Origin: CAYMOV01 sp964392085
GTDB taxonomy: Bacteria > Oederibacteriota > Muellerivitia > Muellerivitales > Muellerivitaceae
Assembly (NCBI GenBank): GCA_964392085.1
Contig: CAYMOV010000107.1
Coordinates: 1 to 7,861 of the forward strand
Reading direction: 5' to 3'
Length of the DNA stretch: 7,861 nucleotides
In this document: piece after piece, positions 1 to 4,817 of the stretch
How the letters are laid out: each line of letters starts with the position of its first letter
Position numbering within the stretch: the first letter of the stretch is position 1
Made by a program: the position numbers and the translations under genes
Notes under the pieces: generated by a model
What the model was told of the DNA's origin: nothing
What the model saw: the letters and a program-made list of their open reading frames with translations, nothing else
Database searches by the model: none

Positions 1-878
1 CGCAGGTGGGCCGTCACGATGGGGGACTTGCCGAGCCCAGCCGGGGGTTGGGCCCAAAGCTCCCCCGGTAACAGGGCGGCGAGACGCTCGGGCGGCACCG
101 CCAAGACCCAGGCGTCCGCCCGGAGGGCTTCCGCCTTCGGGGTTTGCCCCACCAACTGCAGGTCGTCACGGCCCATCGCGGTGAAACCTTCGCGCAAATG
201 GACCTCTCCGCCCCGATCGGCGAGGTAACGGGACACCGAATCCCCGAGGATTTCCCCCAGGGGTACCCGGGGCACGGCCAGGGCCGAATCGAATCGACGA
301 CCGAAGAACGCCTTCCTGAAAACCTCCGCCAAGGCCTCGAGGGGCGCCTGTTCGGGCGCGACATTGCAGATAGCCCGGGTGAGGGGGCCCCAGAACCGGT
401 CCTGGGCGCCCAAACCGAAACCTTCCCGTTTCACGAACTGGACCACGGTCAACCCGGGATACCGCGCGAAGCGGAGTTTCACCAAGGCGAGGACGAGGCG
501 TCGTTTGTCGCCGGGCGAAAAGGCGTCCGATTCCAGCAACCCAAACAGGAGATGGAAGGGCGCCGGGAGGGGCGCGGCCTCAAGCGAAACCCGCCGTCCC
601 CCCGGGAGGAGCCAGGCCAAGGTCAGGGGATCGATCCAATGGAATGGATCGGGGATCCGGAGGGTTTCCAGAAGGGCGCGGGTCTCGTGGTAAGCGCCCA
701 TGAAGAGATGGGGGCCGTTGTCGAGGGGCAAGGGAAAGCCGGGAGGGGGCGCCACGGAATTGCAGCGGCCCCCGAGGGCGCCGCGGGACTCGAACAAGTG
801 GACGGCGTGCCCCGATTCGGCCAGGCGCACCGCCGCCGAGACCCCGGCGAAGCCGCCCCCGACGACGTGGATTCTCAT
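1..878 (-). CDS. hpnE: Hydroxysqualene dehydroxylase HpnE (squalene-associated FAD-dependent desaturase), 3' end outside the window
   Basis: Last step of the HpnCDE route: family members are flavoenzymes that reductively remove the hydroxyl of hydroxysqualene to give squalene. The gene reads from ATG (878-876) through 292 codons and leaves the window still open; relatives are usually a little over 400 residues, so about two thirds is visible. The N-terminus starts MRIHVVGGGFAG, a Rossmann GxGxxG dinucleotide-binding loop (residues 7-12), with the usual acidic residue at the end of strand 2 (E30) and the GGR motif (36-38). A DNGPHLFMGAYHET segment (53-66) is typical of this amine-oxidase-like family. 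SPIVTAHL near the window edge matches a conserved family segment. It begins 11 bp after the hpnD stop, with a GAGG overlapping that stop as a plausible ribosome site, so the two are translated from one message. Carotenoid desaturases share the fold; the hpnC-hpnD context decides the call. Confidence 0.93.
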   Translation of the reverse strand, partial: MRIHVVGGGFAGVSAAVRLAESGHAVHLFESRGALGGRCNSVAPPPGFPLPLDNGPHLFMGAYHETRALLETLRIPDPFHWIDPLTLAWLLPGGRRVSLEAAPLPAPFHLLFGLLESDAFSPGDKRRLVLALVKLRFARYPGLTVVQFVKREGFGLGAQDRFWGPLTRAICNVAPEQAPLEALAEVFRKAFFGRRFDSALAVPRVPLGEILGDSVSRYLADRGGEVHLREGFTAMGRDDLQLVGQTPKAEALRADAWVLAVPPERLAALLPGELWAQPPAGLGKSPIVTAHL

Positions 879-889
879 GGTCCCGGGCC

Positions 890-1744
890 TCAACAGCCGC
901 AATCGTCGGGGATGGGTTTCACGCGCCAAACGGCGCAGCGCGCGGCGGCGCCCAGGGTGGCGAAGGCCTTCTCCCGTCGGCTGAGCGACACTTTGCCCTC
1001 GAGGACGCGGCCCGGGTGCCACCAAAGTTTACGGTGCAGGACGCCGTACACCGCCGCGATGCCCTCGGCGGTGGCGAGGCGTCCCCGCTCGCGCTTGGGA
1101 AGGGCCGCGCAGGCGGCGTCCCAATGGGATCGGGCCCGGTCGAGCTGGAACCGCACGAAGAAATCCCAGGCCGTGCCTGGAACGGGATGGTGTGGATCGA
1201 TCCCGTGCGACTTGAAATCCTCCAGGGGCAGGTACTGGCGCCCCAGGGAGCGGTCCTCCAAAAAATCGCGGGTGATGTTGGTGATCTGCAGGTACACCCC
1301 GAGGTTTTCGGCGTAGCGCCGATGGGCGGGGGTGCGCCCCCCGAAGATCTCCATGGCGGCCAGGCCCGGCCCGCCGGCCACCTGCAGGGCGTAGGAGTGG
1401 AGTTCGGAGAACCGTTTGAAGTGGATGGGTTTTAGGTCGCGCGTCACGCCCACCAGGATGGCCCTCAGGGGCCCGGGGGAAAGGCGGAAGGACCCCACCG
1501 CCGCGCCGAAGTCCCGCCAGAACCCCCCGGAAGGGCGGCCCCTTAGGCAGGACTCGAAGTCGCGCTGGAACGCCTTGAGTCGGCTTCGTTTCTCGGCCGG
1601 GGATCCCGGGCCGTCGGCCAGGTCGTCGGCGGCCCAACAGAAGCGGTACAAAAGCTCCAACCCCTTCCGGCGCGGGGAGTCCAGGAGGAGCAGGGGCAGG
1701 AAGAAGCTGGTCTTCCGCTCGAGGGAACCTTGGGGAATGGGCAA
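890..1744 (-). CDS. hpnD: Presqualene diphosphate synthase HpnD (squalene/phytoene synthase family)
   Basis: Condenses two farnesyl diphosphates head-to-head to presqualene diphosphate, the substrate of HpnC. Both Asp-rich Mg-diphosphate motifs are present: YRFCWAADDLAD (DDLAD at residues 40-44) and LQITNITRDFLED followed by LGRQYLP (152-173), the second being the classic trans-isoprenyl synthase signature. I start at TTG 1744-1742: a GGAG lies 7 nt upstream (1752-1755) and 284 residues is a normal length, with about a dozen residues before the SFF helix as in relatives. The longer GTG start at 1798 would add 18 residues, has no ribosome site, and its codons lie inside a heptamer repeat that recurs in the intergenic gap. 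The protein ends in DDCGC. HpnD and HpnC are paralogues; the NITRD form and its place next to hpnE point to HpnD. The domain call is secure; the start is inferred. Confidence 0.9.
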   Translation of the reverse strand: MPIPQGSLERKTSFFLPLLLLDSPRRKGLELLYRFCWAADDLADGPGSPAEKRSRLKAFQRDFESCLRGRPSGGFWRDFGAAVGSFRLSPGPLRAILVGVTRDLKPIHFKRFSELHSYALQVAGGPGLAAMEIFGGRTPAHRRYAENLGVYLQITNITRDFLEDRSLGRQYLPLEDFKSHGIDPHHPVPGTAWDFFVRFQLDRARSHWDAACAALPKRERGRLATAEGIAAVYGVLHRKLWWHPGRVLEGKVSLSRREKAFATLGAAARCAVWRVKPIPDDCGC

Positions 1745-1755
1745 GCCACAACTCC
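1742..1755 (-). promoter_or_regulatory. Ribosome site and TTG start that decide the hpnD N-terminus
   Basis: On the minus strand GGAG (1755-1752) is followed by a 7-nt spacer and TTG (1744-1742). The only longer in-frame candidate, GTG at 1798, has no purine-rich tract before it and lies in repeat DNA. This supports initiation at TTG. It is an inference from the sequence only. Confidence 0.5.
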
Positions 1756-1759
1756 AAAG

Positions 1760-1794
1760 GGCGGATAGCGGTTGGCGGATGGCGCTTAGCCAAG
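1760..1794. repeat. Degenerate heptamer array, copy 1 (GGCGGTT-type)
   Basis: Five in-register heptamers on the plus strand: GGCGGAT, AGCGGTT, GGCGGAT, GGCGCTT, AGCCAAG. The array matches copy 2 at 1853-1887 unit for unit, including the closing AGCCA. It overlaps the upstream extension of the hpnD reading frame, which argues that this extension is not coding. Confidence 0.7.
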
Positions 1795-1821
1795 CCACCG
1801 CGAAAACAACCGAAACATTTA

Positions 1822-1848
1822 ACCACAGGGAACACTAAGACGGCAAAA
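1822..1848. repeat. Degenerate nonamer repeat between the heptamer arrays
   Basis: Three nonamers in register, ACCACAGGG, AACACTAAG and ACGGCAAAA, resemble the xxCACxAAG nonamers at 2824-2850. Such CAC/AAG-rich 9-mers are a known look of intergenic filler in some bacterial genomes. Function unknown. Confidence 0.45.
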
Positions 1849-1852
1849 CGGC

Positions 1853-1887
1853 AGCCGTTGGCGGTTGGCGGAAGGCGGTTAGCCAGG
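1853..1887. repeat. Degenerate heptamer array, copy 2
   Basis: Five heptamers on the plus strand: AGCCGTT, GGCGGTT, GGCGGAA, GGCGGTT, AGCCAGG. It lies just downstream of the hpnC stop (1901-1899), 93 bp from copy 1 and in the same orientation. No stem followed by a T-run is visible here, so read-through from hpnC into hpnD is likely. Confidence 0.7.
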
Positions 1888-1898
1888 CCAAGACATGA

Positions 1899-2756
1899 TC
1901 AACCCAACAGCGTGGAGGCGAGGATCCGGGCCTTGTCCCAAGCGTTCAGCTGGGGGCGCGCGGCGTAAACGTTATAGTCCATCCGGCGGATCTTCGCCAG
2001 GATGGCCAATCCGCCCTGGAAGGTGCCCTTCAGCTCCCATTTCAACCGGCCCGGGACCGCCTCGGCGAGGGGGAACCCCTCCCGGAACAGGGTTTCCGTC
2101 CGGTCCACGGAGGATTTCACCAGGGCCCGAACCTTGGCGGACCCGAGGGGGTCCCTAAAATCCGGTTCCCGCAGCTGATGAAGCTTCCATTCGCTCTTGG
2201 GGTAGTAGATCCGCCCGTTCGCCAGGTCCACCGAGCTGTCCTGCCAGAAGTTGATGAGCTGGAGCCCGGTGCAGACCTTGTCGGATAGCCTGAACAACCG
2301 CTCCTCCCCCACCCCGCAGAAGGCCAGGACGCAGCGGCCCACCGGGTCCGCGCTGTGGGAACAGTAATGCAACAAGGCGTCCCAATCCTTCCAGCGCTTG
2401 GTCTTGACGTCCATGCGGAAGGCGGTCAAAAGCTTGAGGGGAAGTTCCGGCGGGATCCCGAAGGCCGTCACCGAGTGCGCGAAGGCCCGGCAGAAGGGGT
2501 GGGCGGGCTTGTTGGCCAGGGCCAGCTTGAAGTCCCGCTCCCAACGGTCCAGCTCCACCAGGCGGTTGCCCTCGTAGCGAGGCTCGTCGGCGAAGTCGTC
2601 GGCGGTGCGGGCGAAGGCGTAGAGGGCCGCGATGTGGGGCCGGGCGGTGGGAGGGAGGAGATGGGAGGCCACCGGGAAGTTCTCGTAATGGGACCGGGCC
2701 AATTGGGCGCAGGCGGCGTAGTCGCCCCGCAGGGCCGGTGGGATCGGGTGGTTCAT
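1899..2756 (-). CDS. hpnC: Hydroxysqualene synthase HpnC (squalene/phytoene synthase family)
   Basis: Converts presqualene diphosphate, the HpnD product, to hydroxysqualene for HpnE. The 285-residue protein has the HpnC signature HYENFPVASHLLPP (residues 23-36), YAFARTADDFADE with the first Asp-rich motif (DDFAD, 53-57), SADPVGR (135-141), and LQLINFWQDSSVDLANGRIYYP with the second diphosphate motif (165-186). The NFWQD form separates HpnC from HpnD, which carries NITRD. The ATG at 2756-2754 has AGGAGG only 2 nt upstream, an unusually short spacing, yet no later ATG, GTG or TTG precedes the conserved region, so the start stands. It is first in the minus-strand run hpnC-hpnD-hpnE. The gap to hpnD is about 154 bp and holds heptamer and nonamer repeats. 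Bacterial phytoene or squalene synthase is the alternative; the motif form and neighbours make HpnC much more likely. Confidence 0.93.
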   Translation of the reverse strand: MNHPIPPALRGDYAACAQLARSHYENFPVASHLLPPTARPHIAALYAFARTADDFADEPRYEGNRLVELDRWERDFKLALANKPAHPFCRAFAHSVTAFGIPPELPLKLLTAFRMDVKTKRWKDWDALLHYCSHSADPVGRCVLAFCGVGEERLFRLSDKVCTGLQLINFWQDSSVDLANGRIYYPKSEWKLHQLREPDFRDPLGSAKVRALVKSSVDRTETLFREGFPLAEAVPGRLKWELKGTFQGGLAILAKIRRMDYNVYAARPQLNAWDKARILASTLLG

Positions 2757-2773
2757 GGCCTCCTATATATAAG
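2757..2773 (-). promoter_or_regulatory. Candidate hpnC -10 box and ribosome site fused at the start codon
   Basis: Read on the minus strand, an AT-rich TTATATATA run (2773-2765) is followed by AGGAGG (2764-2759), two bases, then ATG. A -10 box placed in this run would put the transcript start at or within a few bases of the A of ATG, so the mRNA could have almost no leader. Alternatively the AT run is not the promoter and the close AGGAGG is the ribosome site of a transcript starting upstream. I see no convincing -35. Confidence 0.35.
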
Positions 2774-2823
2774 GGAAGGGAAGCCCCCCGGGAAGCCCAA
2801 CCAAGCAACTGCAACCCTATTTC

Positions 2824-2850
2824 ACCACCAAGTTCACAAAGTCCACGAAG
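2824..2850. repeat. Three in-register nonamers, xxCACxAAG type
   Basis: ACCACCAAG, TTCACAAAG and TCCACGAAG lie head to tail. The middle unit recurs inverted at 3054-3062 and ACCACAAAG recurs inverted at 3102-3110, so the spacer has nonamers in both orientations, with an 11-bp perfect inverted pair AGTTCACAAAG (2831-2841) and CTTTGTGAACT (3054-3064). Confidence 0.6.
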
Positions 2851-3053
2851 AAAGGCCTTGTTTTGATTCAAACGATCCTCCGGGTGCCCTGGGTGAACAC
2901 GTTGAAGCCTACTCCCGAGGGGGATGGGCGCGGTTCAAATGATTTTGGGAGACCCCGGCATCGGGACCGGGTCCACGCCGAAGGAGTCAAAGCCGATTTA
3001 CCCTCAAGATCACCTGGGAAAACCCACGAAGTTGACCGGATGATGACCTTCAT

Positions 3054-3110
3054 CTTTGTGAACTCGTTTACGCCCTCGGCCGAAGGCTGACGGGTTGTGA
3101 CCTTTGTGGT
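3054..3110. repeat. Inverted nonamer units with an embedded palindrome
   Basis: CTTTGTGAA (3054-3062) and CTTTGTGGT (3102-3110) are reverse complements of the nonamer family at 2824-2850. Between them sits the palindromic repeat at 3073-3094. The arrangement suggests a composite intergenic repeat and not unique regulatory DNA. Confidence 0.45.
3073..3094 (-). repeat. Dispersed palindromic repeat, GGCCGAAGG core, copy 1
   Basis: The minus strand reads CCCGTCAGCCTTCGGCCGAGGG, split here as CCCGTCAGCCTT and CGGCCGAGGG. The plus strand at 7535-7558 reads CCCGTCAGGCCTTCGGCC followed by TGAGGG, differing mainly by two single-base indels. Two such copies 4.4 kb apart in unrelated spacers indicate a dispersed REP-like element. 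Confidence 0.6.
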
Positions 3111-3156
3111 TCAAGAGGTTTTTGGGATGTCGGGTAAAACCCGGGGCCCTTGCGCC

Positions 3157-3171
3157 TGTTACAATGCCCCC
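3157..3171 (+). promoter_or_regulatory. Candidate extended -10 promoter giving a leaderless transporter mRNA
   Basis: TG-T-TACAAT (3157-3165) is an extended -10 element; TACAAT matches the consensus at 5 of 6 positions. Six bases separate it from the ATG at 3172, so a transcript starting at the usual distance would begin on the A of the start codon. The lack of any Shine-Dalgarno-like tract before this ATG fits a leaderless message. No good -35 is seen. Prediction only. Confidence 0.45.
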
Positions 3172-4581
3172 ATGAGCCCCGAAACCCTCCCGTCCTACGG
3201 TGAAACCGAGAAGAAGCGGGTGGCCCTCACCTCGGTGATCGCCGCCGTCTTCCTGACCGGCTTCAAGATCGTCGTGGGGATCATGACCGGGAGCTTGGGC
3301 ATCCTGGCCGAGGCCATCCACTCGGGGTTGGACCTGGTGGCCGCCGCGGTCACCCTCCTGGCCGTGCACCTGTCGGACAAGCCCGCCGACGAGGACCATC
3401 CCTACGGCCACGGCAAGATCGAGAGTTTTTCAGCCCTTTTCGAGACGATGCTCCTCCTGGCCACCTGCGGTTGGGTCATGTTTGAGGCGGTGGAACGGTT
3501 GTTCTTCAAGAGCGTCCTGGTGGAGTCCACCCCCTGGGCCTTCCTGGTCATGGGCTTGTCCATCGTCATCGATTTCGGCCGGTCCCGCGCGCTCCTCAAG
3601 GTGGCCAAGAAGTTCAAGAGCCAGGCCCTGGAGGCCGACGCCCTGCATTTCTCCACGGACATCTGGTCCTCCGCGGTGGTGTTGTTGGGCCTCCTGCTCG
3701 TGAAGTCCGCCGACTGGTTCGGCCACGCCGAGGTCCTGCAAAAGGCCGACGCCGTGGCGGCCATGGGCGTGGCGGTGATCGTGCTGTGGGTGAGCTGGAG
3801 GATGGTCCTCTCGACGTTGGACGTCCTGCTCGACCGGGCGCCGAAGGGATTCGCCGAGGAAGTCACGGCATTGGCCAAGGGGATCCCCGGCGTGGTGGAT
3901 TGCCGGAGGGTGCGGGTGCGGCGGGTGGGCCCGATCCAGTTCGCCGATTTGGTGCTCGACGTGCCCCGCACCATGCCGCTGGAACAAGCCCACGAGGTCA
4001 CCGACCAGCTGGAGGAACTGGTGCGCCGCAAGCACCCGTCCGCCGACCTGACGGTGCACTTCGAGCCCGTCGAACTCCCGGGCGAGGGCTGGAGCGACCG
4101 GGTCCAGGCCGTGGCGGGAAAGATGGGGCAATACGTCCATGACGTCCGGGTGAGCGACGTGGGGGGGAAGCGCTCGATCTTCTACCACCTCGAGGTGGAC
4201 CCCCTGTTGACGCTCAAGGAAGCCCACGCCCTGGCCGACCGGATCGAGGAAGAGGTGCGGGGCCAACTGCCCGGCGTGGACGAGGTGAACACCCACATCG
4301 AGAACCGCGCGGACATGGTCCTCAGCGGTGAAAAGGCCGAGGACGCCCGGGAGAGGGTCGAGGCCCAACTTCGGGACGCCCTGCGGGACCTGGCCGGACT
4401 GAGCTTCCACGACCTCCAATTATATCGACAGGAGGGTCGCCTCATGGTGGCGCTCCACTGCGACCTGGACGGCGACCGGACCGTCGCCGAGGCCCACCGC
4501 CTCTCCAGCATGTTGGAGGAGACCCTCCGGCATCGGATGCCCGAGGTGGCCCGGGTGCAGATCCACGTGGAACCGGCCTGA
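3172..4581 (+). CDS. Cation diffusion facilitator (CDF) divalent-metal/proton antiporter with three tandem C-terminal domains
   Basis: CDF proteins move Zn(II) or similar divalent metals out of the cytosol in exchange for protons. From ATG 3172 it has 469 residues. Hydrophobic segments fill about residues 18-215. The binding site is HSGLD in TM2 (H50, D54) and HFSTD in TM5 (H159, D163), a His/Asp tetrad of the zinc type; HPYGHGKIE (76-84) is the family hallmark. Residues 223-469 then hold three copies of the cytoplasmic ferredoxin-like dimerisation domain (about 223-300, 305-378, 390-469). Each repeats an AH-(5)-LEE-type helix and a P-x-V/A strand: EQAHEVTDQLEELVRRKHP, KEAHALADRIEEEVRGQLP, AEAHRLSSMLEETLRHRMP. 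Typical family members are about 300 residues with one such domain. An in-frame extension to 3097 would add 25 residues of spacer sequence and is rejected. Metal specificity is inferred, not shown. Confidence 0.93.
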   Translation: MSPETLPSYGETEKKRVALTSVIAAVFLTGFKIVVGIMTGSLGILAEAIHSGLDLVAAAVTLLAVHLSDKPADEDHPYGHGKIESFSALFETMLLLATCGWVMFEAVERLFFKSVLVESTPWAFLVMGLSIVIDFGRSRALLKVAKKFKSQALEADALHFSTDIWSSAVVLLGLLLVKSADWFGHAEVLQKADAVAAMGVAVIVLWVSWRMVLSTLDVLLDRAPKGFAEEVTALAKGIPGVVDCRRVRVRRVGPIQFADLVLDVPRTMPLEQAHEVTDQLEELVRRKHPSADLTVHFEPVELPGEGWSDRVQAVAGKMGQYVHDVRVSDVGGKRSIFYHLEVDPLLTLKEAHALADRIEEEVRGQLPGVDEVNTHIENRADMVLSGEKAEDARERVEAQLRDALRDLAGLSFHDLQLYRQEGRLMVALHCDLDGDRTVAEAHRLSSMLEETLRHRMPEVARVQIHVEPA

Positions 4582-4604
4582 ACACCAAATGATCGAGATG
4601 TAAT

Positions 4605-4630
4605 GACGTTAAACCGTCCCCCCTTTTTTT
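4605..4630 (+). terminator. Weak candidate terminator after the CDF gene
   Basis: A short stem GACG (4605-4608) and CGTC (4615-4618) with a 6-nt loop is followed by C-rich sequence and T7 (4624-4630). The stem is only 4 bp, so it may terminate poorly. No better hairpin follows the transporter. Confidence 0.25.
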
Positions 4631-4692
4631 AGGTTTCTTGGCTTAGTTTAAATGGCTGAAACCACCAAATTGTTCACTCCCCCCTTTTTTTA
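4618..4692 (+). repeat. Twin C6T7 tracts 61 bp apart
   Basis: CCCCCCTTTTTTTA occurs at 4618-4631 and identically at 4679-4692. CACCAAAT also occurs twice (4583-4590, 4663-4670), before each tract. Homopolymer tracts of this length are unusual in this GC-rich window and lie upstream of the lipoprotein gene. Confidence 0.6.
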
Positions 4693-4705
4693 CACCGATG
4701 ACACC

Positions 4706-4743
4706 CCAGGGCCCTGGTCATTCGTTGTCCCATCCCATATAGT
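4706..4743 (+). promoter_or_regulatory. Candidate lipoprotein promoter with overlapping 12-bp palindrome
   Basis: TGGTCA (4715-4720) and TATAGT (4738-4743) are separated by 17 bp and match -35 and -10 consensus at 4 and 5 of 6 positions. A perfect palindrome CCAGGGCCCTGG (4706-4717) overlaps the -35 and could be an operator. The predicted start near 4750 leaves a leader of about 68 nt that contains a TGAAACG/CGTTTCA inverted pair (4764-4770, 4792-4798) before the GGGGG-rich ribosome site. Confidence 0.35.
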
Positions 4744-4817
4744 TTCCCCATCTTCAAACCAATTGAAACGTCCCAGGAAGCGGGCCGCACCCGTTTCAGG
4801 GAACCCCGGGGGAAGCC

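Larger units (their letters stand above)
2757..3171. other. Divergent intergenic spacer of 415 bp without a convincing gene
   Basis: Separates the minus-strand hpn operon from the plus-strand transporter gene. Short frames here are arginine/proline-rich, lack ribosome sites and match no family I know. Visible content: nonamers at 2824-2850, 3023-3031, 3054-3062 and 3102-3110, a palindromic repeat at 3073-3094, a small CGGGT-AAA-ACCCG hairpin at 3131-3143, and candidate promoters at both ends. Confidence 0.7.

Noticed and set aside
144..1316. 390-codon plus-strand open frame
   Set aside because: It lies antisense to hpnE and hpnD, whose frames carry clear family motifs. Its composition is that of a GC-rich antisense shadow.
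2863..3090. 75-codon plus-strand open frame in the divergent spacer
   Set aside because: It crosses nonamer and palindromic repeats, lacks a ribosome site and has no recognisable motif.
3097..3171. 25-codon upstream extension of the CDF gene
   Set aside because: It includes repeat DNA and the candidate promoter; relatives start shortly before the first membrane helix, as does ATG 3172.
3430..4419. 329-codon minus-strand open frame
   Set aside because: It is antisense to the CDF gene, His/Gly/Val-rich with no domain, a product of high third-position GC.
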